Positions 1-7,965 of a DNA stretch of 64,000 bases are shown piece after piece; the first letter of the stretch is position 1, and every line of letters begins with the position of its first letter. This stretch comes from Acholeplasmataceae bacterium. Lineage in GTDB: Bacteria; Bacillota_I; Bacilli_A; Acholeplasmatales; Acholeplasmataceae. The notes beneath the pieces are model-generated. The model made no database searches, was not told the DNA's origin, and was given only the letters and a program-made list of their open reading frames with translations. The stretch lies in the NCBI GenBank assembly GCA_021736335.1, contig JAIPGC010000002.1:1-64000 (forward strand), given 5' to 3'. A program made the translations under genes and the position numbers.

Positions 1-876
1 GTCATCTTAGAAATCAATCCTAATTTTCCTAGAACTTTCGGTGATTTGGAAGTTCATTTAAGTGATATTGATTATGTGATTGAAGCTGATTATCCTGCAC
101 CTACACTTCCTGATGCAATTCCAAATGAGAAAGATATAACCATTGGTAAATACATTGCAGATCGTATAGAAGATGGTTCATCGATTCAACTTGGTATTGG
201 TGGGATTCCTAATGCAGTTGCTCAGCAACTTCTCCATAAGAAAGATTTAGGGATTCATACTGAAATGTTAACAACAGGTTTTATGCACTTGATTAAATCA
301 GGTGCAGCAAATGGTAAGAAGAAAACGATTCATCATGGAAAGCATATTTGTTGTTTCGCTTTAGGAACTCAAGAGCTTTATGATTTTATTGATAATAATC
401 CAAGTGTCCAAATTTTAAATGGAAACTATGTCAATGATCCTTACATCATTGGACTTAATGATCATCAGGTATCGATTAATACAACCATCGAAGTTGATTT
501 AACTGGTCAATGTGCCTCAGAATCGATTGGACATAAACAATTTAGTGGTACTGGTGGTCAAGTGGATACAGCAGTTGGTGCACAAAACTCCAAAGGTGGT
601 AAGAGCTTCATCACTTTGTATTCAACAGCAATGGTCAAAAATCCTGAAACAGGTGAAAGAGAAGAAATTTCTAAAATCGTTCCCTTCTTAAAACCTGGTG
701 CAGCTGTGACATTGTCCAGATCTGATGTAGACTATGTTGTAACAGAATATGGTTGTGTCTGCCTTCGTGGTACAACTGTTAAAGAACGGGTTGAATTATT
801 GATTAGCATTGCCCATCCTAAATTTAGAGAAAGCTTAAGAGCTGAGGCTATTCAATTAGGATATATAGGAGCTTAA
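1..876 (+). CDS. Acetyl-CoA hydrolase / 4-hydroxybutyrate-type CoA-transferase, C-terminal part (5' end outside window)
   Basis: The reading frame is open from base 1, so the start lies upstream; the ORF track's TTG at 46 is internal. The protein would move CoA between acyl groups in the cytoplasm. Family signatures are visible: VILEINPNFPRTFGD at the cut edge, a glycine-rich LGIGGIPNAV, SESIG whose Glu is the likely catalytic residue, an FSGTGGQVD loop, and the C-terminal VTEYGCVCLRGTTVKERVELLISIAHP. About 291 residues are present out of the usual 430 or so. It ends one base before the next ATG, so it is probably co-transcribed with the alpha/beta hydrolase downstream. The physiological substrate (acetate, butyrate or 4-hydroxybutyrate) cannot be told from sequence. 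Confidence 0.88.
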   Translation, partial: VILEINPNFPRTFGDLEVHLSDIDYVIEADYPAPTLPDAIPNEKDITIGKYIADRIEDGSSIQLGIGGIPNAVAQQLLHKKDLGIHTEMLTTGFMHLIKSGAANGKKKTIHHGKHICCFALGTQELYDFIDNNPSVQILNGNYVNDPYIIGLNDHQVSINTTIEVDLTGQCASESIGHKQFSGTGGQVDTAVGAQNSKGGKSFITLYSTAMVKNPETGEREEISKIVPFLKPGAAVTLSRSDVDYVVTEYGCVCLRGTTVKERVELLISIAHPKFRESLRAEAIQLGYIGA

Positions 877-877
877 T

Positions 878-1699
878 ATGTCAATTCTTAATTTTAAAGG
901 TAGAAATATATTTTATGAAGTAACAGGAGAAGGCAAACCAATACTTATTCTAAATGGCATCATGATGTCCACTAAAAGTTGGGAACCTTTTGTTAAATCT
1001 TTTACTGCTCAAAATCAATTGATTCGTCTTGATTTTATTGATCAGGGTCAAAGTGATAAATTAGAAAATAGTGCCTATAATCAAGATATTCAAGTTGACA
1101 TCATTGAAGCATTGCTCAAAGAATTAGAAATACATAAAGTAAATCTTGTAGGGATATCTTATGGTGGTGAGGTTGCTACAATGTTTGCTATTAAGTTCCC
1201 ATTTATGGTTGATCGCATGGTCTTATTCAATACGACACCTTACACATCTCCCTGGCTTGCTGAAATTGGTCATCAATGGAATGCTATAGGTAAAACTAGA
1301 GATGGTGCGACTTATTATAAAGCAACCATACCTGTGATTTACTCACCAAGCTATTATGAAGCCAGACTTGATTGGATGAAAAAAAGAGAATCTTATTTAT
1401 TACCAATCTTTTCAAATCCTGTTTTCTTAGATGCTATGGAAAGATTAACTAACAGTGCTGAATCCTATGATGTTAGAAATGAATTGAATCAGATTACAGC
1501 TCCAACATTAATTGTTGCTGCTGATGAAGATTATTTGACACCTATCTCCAATCAAAAAGAACTTCATAAGCAAATCAAGCAATCAGAAATTGTTATTTTA
1601 CCTGGAGTAGGTCATGCATCTATGTATGAAAGACCACTGCTCTTTGTTACATTAGTTCTAGGCTTTATCAATGCCTTAGAAACTGAATATAAAATCTAG
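878..1699 (+). CDS. Alpha/beta hydrolase (first of three in a row)
   Basis: Cytoplasmic serine hydrolase of 273 residues, no signal peptide. The nucleophile elbow is GISYGGE (Ser94); the late ADEDYL supplies an acid candidate and GVGHAS the histidine. The usual oxyanion His-Gly after the first strand is replaced by Asn-Gly (LILNGIMMS), as also in the paralogue at 2637. It resembles that paralogue (LNG, STxSW, YGGEV) much more than the one at 1711. AGGAG lies 7 bases before the ATG, and the gene starts one base after the CoA-transferase stop, so the two are probably translationally linked. The substrate is unknown; esterase, lipase or thioesterase activity is possible, the last suggested only by the CoA-transferase neighbour. 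Confidence 0.85.
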   Translation: MSILNFKGRNIFYEVTGEGKPILILNGIMMSTKSWEPFVKSFTAQNQLIRLDFIDQGQSDKLENSAYNQDIQVDIIEALLKELEIHKVNLVGISYGGEVATMFAIKFPFMVDRMVLFNTTPYTSPWLAEIGHQWNAIGKTRDGATYYKATIPVIYSPSYYEARLDWMKKRESYLLPIFSNPVFLDAMERLTNSAESYDVRNELNQITAPTLIVAADEDYLTPISNQKELHKQIKQSEIVILPGVGHASMYERPLLFVTLVLGFINALETEYKI

Positions 1700-1710
1700 G
1701 AGGCATCAAA

Positions 1711-2598
1711 ATGGAAAAGAAGCATATCACACTTAAGAATGGTGAAGTCATTGCTTATATTGATCAAGGTGAGGGAGAAAAAACGATTGTACTTATTCAT
1801 GGAAATTTTTCATCTTCTCTACATTTTTCTCCACTTCTATCTCGATTACCTAAAAATATGAGAGTTCTAGCTCCAGACCTTCGTGGTTATGGAGATTCAA
1901 GCTACTACCGTAGAATCAGCAGTTTAGCAGAGCTAGCAACTGATGTACATTTATTTATGGAAGCATTAGGGGTTAAAAAGGCTTTTATTGTAGGTTGGTC
2001 ACTTGGTGGAGGTGTCGCATTAGAACTTGCAGCAAGTTATCCTAAAGACGTTTTAAAGCTTGTTTTAATCAACTCAACGACACATAGAGGTTATCCTGTG
2101 TTTAAGAAGAATGAACTAGGTCAACCTTTGGTTGGTCAAGTATATGAATCAGCTGATGAATTAGGCAAAGATCAAGTTCAAGTGGTTCCATTGCTTGAAG
2201 CACAAAAAAATAAGAATTTCGCGATGATGAGTTATATATTTGATTTGACAATCTATACAGTTAAAAAACCTAGTGCAGAAGACAACAAGCTTTGGATTGA
2301 TGAATCATTAAAACAAAAGAATCTAATTGATGCAGACTGGGCACTTGCAAATTTAAATATGTCTGACATCCATAATTTCTATAATGCAGGTACGCAAAAT
2401 ATCAATAAGATCAAATGTCCTGTACTTCACACTTGGGGAAATAAAGATATTGTTGTTCCTGAATACATGGTTAAAGAAAATGTTAAAGCTTTAGAAAAGA
2501 ATTCTACTTTGATAGTGTATGAGAATTGTGGGCATTCTCCTTTGGTCGATGTGCCTGACCAGCTTACAAAAGACATACTCAATTTTATCAATCAATAA
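1711..2598 (+). CDS. Alpha/beta hydrolase (second)
   Basis: Protein of 295 residues with a canonical alpha/beta hydrolase layout: oxyanion HGN after VLI (residues 30-32), PDLRGYGDS, nucleophile elbow GWSLGG (Ser97), acid near GNKDIVVP and the final histidine in ENCGHSPLVDVPDQL. No signal peptide or membrane segment. A strong AGGAGG precedes the ATG by a normal distance, 11 bases after the previous stop, so it belongs to the same operon. Unlike its two neighbours it keeps the normal His-Gly oxyanion motif, so it is probably from a different subfamily rather than a fresh tandem duplicate. The substrate is not predictable. Confidence 0.86.
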   Translation: MEKKHITLKNGEVIAYIDQGEGEKTIVLIHGNFSSSLHFSPLLSRLPKNMRVLAPDLRGYGDSSYYRRISSLAELATDVHLFMEALGVKKAFIVGWSLGGGVALELAASYPKDVLKLVLINSTTHRGYPVFKKNELGQPLVGQVYESADELGKDQVQVVPLLEAQKNKNFAMMSYIFDLTIYTVKKPSAEDNKLWIDESLKQKNLIDADWALANLNMSDIHNFYNAGTQNINKIKCPVLHTWGNKDIVVPEYMVKENVKALEKNSTLIVYENCGHSPLVDVPDQLTKDILNFINQ

Positions 2599-2619
2599 AA
2601 GGGCACTTTGCCCTTTTTA
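2597..2619 (+). terminator. Hairpin plus T-tract between hydrolases 2 and 3
   Basis: AAAAGGGCA, loop CTT, TGCCCTTTT, followed by TTATTTT. It overlaps the stop codon of the second hydrolase. The next gene's AGGAG follows directly, so the terminator probably attenuates rather than isolates the third hydrolase. Confidence 0.75.
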
Positions 2620-2636
2620 TTTTAGGAGCTAAAAAA

Positions 2637-3425
2637 ATGAAAATTAAAGATTTTAATTTATTTGTAGAAGATTTAGGAAACCCTCTTGGTGAAGTGATTG
2701 TATTTTTAAATGGTGTGATGGCATCAACAAATAGTTGGTATACCATCATGAAACCATTTATCGATTTGGGATATCGCGTCGTCTTGCATGATTTTAAAGG
2801 ACAACTCAAATCTGATAAACCTGATGGTCCATATACTTTTTTTGAACATGCAGAAGAAACAATCATGATTCTAAAAAACTTAAATATTAAAAAAGCTCAT
2901 TTTATAGGAACCAGTTATGGTGGTGAGGTTGCTATGAGAATTGGTTTTACATATCCAGATTTTGTCCAATCACTTGTCATCATAGATTCAGTTAGCGAGA
3001 CTGATCAAAAGATGGTTGAAGAGATTAATCATTGGATTGAGTTATGCGAAAAAGGTGATGGGTATGCATTCTTTTGGGGAATGGCAAAAAGCATATATGG
3101 TCCAAAATTCATGAATGAGAATAAAGACTTTTTGGAAAGAAGAGCTCAAGCGACCAGACAAGTTGATCCCAGTTATTTCAAGGGTCAAATCACCTTATAT
3201 AAGACATTTAATGATGATGTCTATATGACCAGTCATTTGAAAGAGATAACAGCACAAACGCTTATTATATGCGGCAAAGATGATATACTCAAACCTCCTA
3301 AATTTTCAAAGATGATTCATGATGAAATTAAGAACAGTCAATTGGTGCTACTAGAGGATTGTGGGCATGTTGCTATTTTTGAAAAGTCAGATGAGATTAT
3401 TGAATTAATTAAAGCATGGATATAA
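2637..3425 (+). CDS. Alpha/beta hydrolase (third; paralogue of the first)
   Basis: Protein of 262 residues with nucleophile elbow GTSYGGE (Ser93), an acid candidate at CGKDDIL and the histidine in EDCGHVAIFEK. As in the hydrolase at 878, the oxyanion position reads Asn-Gly (VFLNGVMAST) instead of His-Gly, and both share the STNSW/STKSW and YGGEV blocks, so these two are close paralogues separated by a third type. AGGAG precedes the ATG at normal spacing. No signal peptide. It stands behind a hairpin terminator, so it may be expressed at a lower level than the first two. The substrate is unknown. Confidence 0.84.
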   Translation: MKIKDFNLFVEDLGNPLGEVIVFLNGVMASTNSWYTIMKPFIDLGYRVVLHDFKGQLKSDKPDGPYTFFEHAEETIMILKNLNIKKAHFIGTSYGGEVAMRIGFTYPDFVQSLVIIDSVSETDQKMVEEINHWIELCEKGDGYAFFWGMAKSIYGPKFMNENKDFLERRAQATRQVDPSYFKGQITLYKTFNDDVYMTSHLKEITAQTLIICGKDDILKPPKFSKMIHDEIKNSQLVLLEDCGHVAIFEKSDEIIELIKAWI

Positions 3426-3450
3426 TGTTCTTACATTTTTCTTAAGTCTC

Positions 3451-3479
3451 TTATATTATTTTGAATATCAAGGTATAAT
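3451..3479 (+). promoter_or_regulatory. Possible promoter of the diguanylate cyclase gene
   Basis: A consensus TATAAT lies at 3474-3479 with a weak TTATAT 17 bases upstream. It sits between the third hydrolase stop and the GGDEF gene. Confidence 0.4.
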
Positions 3480-3530
3480 TAGAATATAGTATAGATGAGT
3501 GTTTTTATTCTAGTAAAGGAGATATCCATA

Positions 3531-5069
3531 ATGAACATTTATATGTGGCTAATACTTATACTTATTAGTTTCTTGTCAGTTACATTTTTAGTGCGACTAC
3601 ATCAAATCAGACAATTCAAGGAATATAGATATTTTCGATTCTATGGATATGTATTAGTAATATGGTCTGTCATCACCATCTTAAGAAATGTTGTTAGTGA
3701 ACCTTTCTTTATTTATCATCTCGGATTTTTAGTTTACCCGATTGTTTTCTTGATTGTCAGTTTCTTATACATGACCATTAAGATATATATTGGTGGACAA
3801 GTAAGTCAATATTTAAAGATCTTTGTTTTGGTTTTCTTTTTGATTGACCTAGCTGTCTCTTTGACGAACAGCTTACACCAATGGGTACTTAAATTGGAAT
3901 ACTCAAGTTCAATATCAACAGAAGCATTTTCAACAGCATCAATTGGTGTGTTTTTCTATATCCATACTATGGTATGTTATCTCTTGATGTTCATGGGACT
4001 TTATTACTTACTTAAATTATTCATTATCAACTTCAAAAGAGAAAAAGACATGTATCCATTCATCATGTTTTTCTCAAGTATATTATTAGGAATTATCTTA
4101 AACATCATTCATGTATTCTTTTTTCCATTCGTCATTGACCCTACCTACATTTTCATGGTCGTTGTTGGAGTAATCATGCTCAATATATTTAGGAATAGAG
4201 ATTTGAGATTGATACTTCATGCTAATGGGAATAAAGATATTCTAGATCATTCAAGGGAGATGCACATCATCTCAACACACCAAGGTATGGTCATCGATTG
4301 CTCAAGGAATTTGAAAGTTAAATATAAAGAATTAATCAGTGCTGGAGTTACTCTAAAAGACTTAAAAGATAAGCTTAAAGAAACATCAATTCTCTATATC
4401 AATGACAGAGAATTAGTAGATGATTTTGATTCAACTAAACGTTATTATCATGTGAAAGAACAACGTATCAAAATGCCTCATTTCAGATACTTTGGAAGAC
4501 TCACTTTACTTTATGAAGAAACAGCAGATATCAAGTTAATTAGTGAAATGGATCGTATCATGTCACACGACCTGATGACTGGATTATATAATAGAAATTA
4601 CTTTGAAAATCAGATTCCAATACTAGAGAATACGAATAATAACTTTGGTGTCATTATCATTGATGTTGATGGACTAAAATTGCATAATGATTATTTAGGA
4701 CATAAATCGGGTGATGAGTTGTTGATTAACTTCTTAAATATGATGTTACAGATATGTAATGAAAATGAAGAGCTTATTCCTATCAGACTTGGTGGAGATG
4801 AATTCTTACTGATACATAAGCATGGCGATTTAGAATTACTAGAAAAAATAGCACAAGACTTGACAACAAAAGGTTTAGCAGAAGATCCAATAAAGAGTAT
4901 TTATTTCTCATATGGCATTTCTATTAGAGATCAAAAAAGAAGCAAGTTCTCAACTGTCTTAAGAGATGCAGATGCAAATCTGTATATAATGAAGGAAAAG
5001 AAGATAGATGCTAAGAAAGTTTTAGAGAAGAAATTTAAAGCCCTTGAAGCTAAAATAACTAATTCTTGA
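3531..5069 (+). CDS. Membrane-bound diguanylate cyclase (7TM region, PAS-like linker, GGDEF)
   Basis: Makes cyclic di-GMP from two GTP at the inner face of the membrane. About seven hydrophobic segments fill residues 1-225, resembling the 7TM sensor region of some histidine kinases. A PAS-like stretch follows, then a GGDEF domain from LMTGLYNR to the C-terminus with an intact GGDEF at residues 421-425 and the IIDVDGLKLHND metal/GTP block. I see no RxxD inhibitory site just upstream of GGDEF, so product feedback may be absent. I chose the ATG at 3531 (512 aa), which has AAAGGAG at good spacing, over the track's 3495, which has none. No EAL or HD-GYP enzyme or PilZ effector is in the window. 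Confidence 0.87.
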   Translation: MNIYMWLILILISFLSVTFLVRLHQIRQFKEYRYFRFYGYVLVIWSVITILRNVVSEPFFIYHLGFLVYPIVFLIVSFLYMTIKIYIGGQVSQYLKIFVLVFFLIDLAVSLTNSLHQWVLKLEYSSSISTEAFSTASIGVFFYIHTMVCYLLMFMGLYYLLKLFIINFKREKDMYPFIMFFSSILLGIILNIIHVFFFPFVIDPTYIFMVVVGVIMLNIFRNRDLRLILHANGNKDILDHSREMHIISTHQGMVIDCSRNLKVKYKELISAGVTLKDLKDKLKETSILYINDRELVDDFDSTKRYYHVKEQRIKMPHFRYFGRLTLLYEETADIKLISEMDRIMSHDLMTGLYNRNYFENQIPILENTNNNFGVIIIDVDGLKLHNDYLGHKSGDELLINFLNMMLQICNENEELIPIRLGGDEFLLIHKHGDLELLEKIAQDLTTKGLAEDPIKSIYFSYGISIRDQKRSKFSTVLRDADANLYIMKEKKIDAKKVLEKKFKALEAKITNS

Positions 5070-5119
5070 TTAAGATATTAAAGTGTTAATGACAGTTTTA
5101 TAAAGACATATTTATAAGA

Positions 5120-5151
5120 AAGGTATAGCGATATGCCTTTTTGTTTTTTTT
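5120..5151 (+). terminator. Terminator after the diguanylate cyclase
   Basis: AAGGTAT, loop AGCGAT, ATGCCTT (one G-U pair), followed by a long T-run. Confidence 0.75.
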
Positions 5152-6167
5152 GTATGTTTAGTATTTATAAACTTATTGGGTATTTTTATCTTTTTATATA
5201 TTTGCTAAATAGATCAATTTGTGTCTTCACTCACAATCAATGACATGATGAGAAAAAATAGAACTTAATATTCTAAGTGGACAGACGAGAAAGAATAGAT
5301 GAAGATCTTTCGTGAATGGATTGTGGTGTCCAGGAGTTCTAACTGCATAGAAAAAAAAGCTTACATCTTTATATAGAAAGAGACAATTTAAAAATGATAA
5401 GGAGAATAGGATAGAAAAACCTTGGTAAAAATTAAGACTCAATCTCTTACATGACTTTAAAAAGAAGAAGAAATAGAAATCATACATCTATATTACTAAG
5501 TATCCATAAAGATATAAAAATGGAAAACAATAAATACAAGTTGCATCTTTTTAAAATTTGAGAGTTTAAAAAAATCATCTCCCAAATGAAAAAGACAAAC
5601 CGGATAAAGAGTAGGTTGATCTGAATCTTGGAAAAACTCAAGATATTGGATTTAACACAATCAGATAAAAAAGTTACTTAGAAGTTAGGTATGTATAATT
5701 CATCAAAAGAAAATGGCTCTAAAAAAAGAGACATACCTATATGAAAAAAGAAGTAGTAGATCAAGCAAGTTTGAATGAAATCTGCAAACCATCAAAAAGT
5801 GCAAAAATACGTGATTTCAGCTTCTGAGAGCATAAGACATACAAATATCCATCTAACGATAGTTCAATCGCTCAAAACGTACTCTCGTATTTAATTATCA
5901 TACTCATTATCAAGTTATTACCTAGTTTAATGACGGTAGAAGTTGTCTTTTATGCAAACAAATATAGCAATTCAAATATTTCAAAGGTCATTAAAGTCTA
6001 TAGAATTAACTTTTCTATTTCATATTTGTGCTTATAATATATATTATGTTAACCTATAGTTGATAACGTAACTGTGCGGTTAATGGGTTTCGTGTGGATA
6101 TGTTGTTTATGTTGTTAACTCAAAACTTCGGCTTCTACGCGGGTTAAAGGCTATGAACTATCGAAAA
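5152..6167. other. Gene-poor interval of about 1 kb
   Basis: No convincing gene on either strand. The minus-strand ORF at 5227-5487 is a low-complexity FFFF/LSFL shadow of purine-rich DNA. The plus strand is purine-rich and broken by stops in all frames. It contains a 9-bp perfect inverted repeat (TAGGTATGT at 5686-5694, ACATACCTA at 5731-5739) and a possible decayed reading frame (listed separately). I recognise no RNA family here. Confidence 0.6.
5741..6037 (+). pseudogene. Possible decayed ORF interrupted by one TGA
   Basis: From the ATG at 5741 the frame runs 28 codons to a TGA at 5825, then stays open another 69 codons to the TAA at 6035. The composition looks protein-like in places (EHKTYKYPSNDSSIAQNVLS, then NKYSNSNISKVIKVY), reminiscent of transposase or helix-turn-helix fossils, but I cannot name a family. 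There is no ribosome binding site before 5741. TGA is a stop elsewhere in this window, so read-through as Trp is not supported. Confidence 0.25.
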
Positions 6168-6225
6168 TTGACAAATACTAAACTTATATTTCTCATATCT
6201 CAAAAAAACGCAAATATGATACAAT
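6168..6225 (+). promoter_or_regulatory. Possible promoter elements for the asparaginase operon
   Basis: A perfect TTGACA at 6168-6173 lacks a good -10 at 17 bases. A good TACAAT at 6220-6225 lacks a -35; if used, it would give a very short leader with GGTGAT as the ribosome binding site. Confidence 0.35.
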
Positions 6226-6240
6226 ATATATGGTGATAAT

Positions 6241-7224
6241 ATGCGGAAAAAAACTATTTTAATCATTTTTACAGGTGGAACAATATCAATGCAGAAACCT
6301 GATGCTTCAAGTAAGGCTGATATTACAGACAATCAAATAGAGTTATTAGCTAACATTTCATCTGAACTGCAAAGCATTGAACTGAGATCACATCAGTTTT
6401 CTTTGAAACCATCGCCCTCTGTAACTCCAAAAGATATGCTCATATTGGCTCAACTGACTGATTCATATCTACTCAATCCTGATATCGATGGGGTAGTAAT
6501 TACTCATGGAACAGACACAATTGAAGAGAGTGCTTACTTCCTAGATTTGTTCTTAGAATCAAAAAAACCAGTTGTTTTCACTGGTTCTATGCGTTCATTC
6601 TCAGAGCTCGGATATGATGGATTAAGCAATCTTGTGTCTTCTATTCGTGTTGCTGCTTCTGATGATTCCATCAAAAAAGGTGTTTTATTAGTGATGAACG
6701 ATGAAATCAACGCGGCTTCTGAAGTAACGAAAACACATACATTGGCACTAGATACTTTTAAATCGATGGAGTTTGGTCCTATCGGTATTGTTGATGAAGA
6801 GAACGTTTTATACTATCATGATGCTCATCATAAACAGATTTCATTAAAGCCTGAATCGTTAAATGCAACTGTTGAAATTGTAAAAGCATATTCAGGTTCA
6901 AGTTCACTTATACTAAACTTACTTATTGAGCATGGTGTAAAAGGTATTGTCATAGAAGCTCTTGGTAGAGGTAATGTTCCTCCACAAATGATCGATGGTA
7001 TCACATTAGCAATAAATCAAGGAATTCCCGTAGTATTAACATCTCGCTGCCCAATGGGTCGTGTATTGGATACTTATGGTTATATAGGTGGAGGTCACCA
7101 CTTAAAACGACTTGGTGTTATTTTTGCTGAAAATCTAAACAGTCAAAAAGCTCGCATCAAATTATTGATTGCGATTAACGCTCTTAAAACTCAACAAGAA
7201 ATAATTTCTTTTTTTAAAGATTAA
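6241..7224 (+). CDS. ansA: L-asparaginase, type I-like (cytoplasmic)
   Basis: Hydrolyses asparagine to aspartate and ammonia. The two asparaginase active-site blocks are present: FTGGTIS with the nucleophilic Thr region at residues 11-14, and VITHGTDTIEES with Thr91-Asp92. The 327-residue length is typical and there is no signal peptide, pointing to the cytoplasmic form. The start is the ATG preceded by GGTGAT, a weak but common binding site in this genome. It is the first gene of a five-gene plus-strand run (asparaginase, membrane protein, Trx-CcdA fusion, small protein, cysteine desulfurase). Glutaminase side activity is possible and cannot be judged. Confidence 0.9.
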   Translation: MRKKTILIIFTGGTISMQKPDASSKADITDNQIELLANISSELQSIELRSHQFSLKPSPSVTPKDMLILAQLTDSYLLNPDIDGVVITHGTDTIEESAYFLDLFLESKKPVVFTGSMRSFSELGYDGLSNLVSSIRVAASDDSIKKGVLLVMNDEINAASEVTKTHTLALDTFKSMEFGPIGIVDEENVLYYHDAHHKQISLKPESLNATVEIVKAYSGSSSLILNLLIEHGVKGIVIEALGRGNVPPQMIDGITLAINQGIPVVLTSRCPMGRVLDTYGYIGGGHHLKRLGVIFAENLNSQKARIKLLIAINALKTQQEIISFFKD

Positions 7225-7238
7225 TATGGAGAGTAGTT

Positions 7239-7919
7239 ATGAAGTTTATTTCAGGTCTTAGAAATAACAAAACATTTGTTTCTTCTTTTTCACTTCTCAC
7301 TTTTCTAATTTCTACTTTGGGTATTGGATTATTGATTGGTCGCATTTTTATTGATGAACTCGCATTCGACAGATTTTTAGTTACAATCTTTTATTTTACA
7401 ACTCAAAGTAATCTTCTGGTGTTTGCAGTTTTGTTTCTATTTCTTCTCAAAAAAAATCACAAGAAATGGTTTAAAATTATTAGCCTCATAGCCTTAATCG
7501 ACATCACAATTACTGGCTTAGTATTTCATATTTTTCTGACAACATTTGTCGCAAATATAAATTTCATGCAGCACCTATTACATACAATAATTCCTCTACT
7601 TTATATTGCATTTTATATTGTCATTTTAGACACCAATTTTAAACTCAATCAATTTTGGATTGGACTGATTCATCCATTCATTTTTCTAGTTTCCGTATTC
7701 ACTTGGATTCATCCTTTTTTTGGAGACAGAATAGAACAGATTATGCTTGATTTTCAAGGTGCGTCTTATGTTTATCCATTCTTAGATCCAGCCACATATA
7801 ACAATGGTTTTGCTGGATTATTACTATTTAATTTGGGATTATTAATGCCATTGATTATACTGATTACGATTGTCATGATATTTCTCAAATCTAAAATTGA
7901 AGGAAAAATTAATCATTAA
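7239..7919 (+). CDS. Pr6Pr / FAR-17a/AIG1-like six-TM membrane protein
   Basis: Protein of 226 residues with about six hydrophobic helices. Recognisable blocks are YFTTQSNLLV in the second helix, HTIIPLLYIAFYIV in the middle and YPFLDPATYNNGF near the end; this pattern fits the Pr6Pr family of predicted integral membrane proteins related to FAR-17a/AIG1. Bacterial members have no assigned reaction that I can support; eukaryotic relatives hydrolyse certain fatty-acid esters, and the conserved Asn and His within the helices would be compatible with that. It lies 14 bases after the asparaginase, with GGAG before the ATG. Confidence 0.7.
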   Translation: MKFISGLRNNKTFVSSFSLLTFLISTLGIGLLIGRIFIDELAFDRFLVTIFYFTTQSNLLVFAVLFLFLLKKNHKKWFKIISLIALIDITITGLVFHIFLTTFVANINFMQHLLHTIIPLLYIAFYIVILDTNFKLNQFWIGLIHPFIFLVSVFTWIHPFFGDRIEQIMLDFQGASYVYPFLDPATYNNGFAGLLLFNLGLLMPLIILITIVMIFLKSKIEGKINH

Positions 7920-7965
7920 CTACTTCTTAAAAATTCAAAAATAACTCATCACATCAGGAGGCAAA

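Noticed and set aside
5227-5487. Minus-strand ORF of 86 aa
   Set aside because: Phe/Leu-rich low complexity from a purine-rich opposite strand; no ribosome binding site or recognisable domain.
5741-6037. TGA at 5825 read as tryptophan, giving a 97-codon gene
   Set aside because: TGA ends several genes in the window (for example at 9124 and in ATGA overlaps) and Trp uses TGG. No ribosome binding site precedes 5741.
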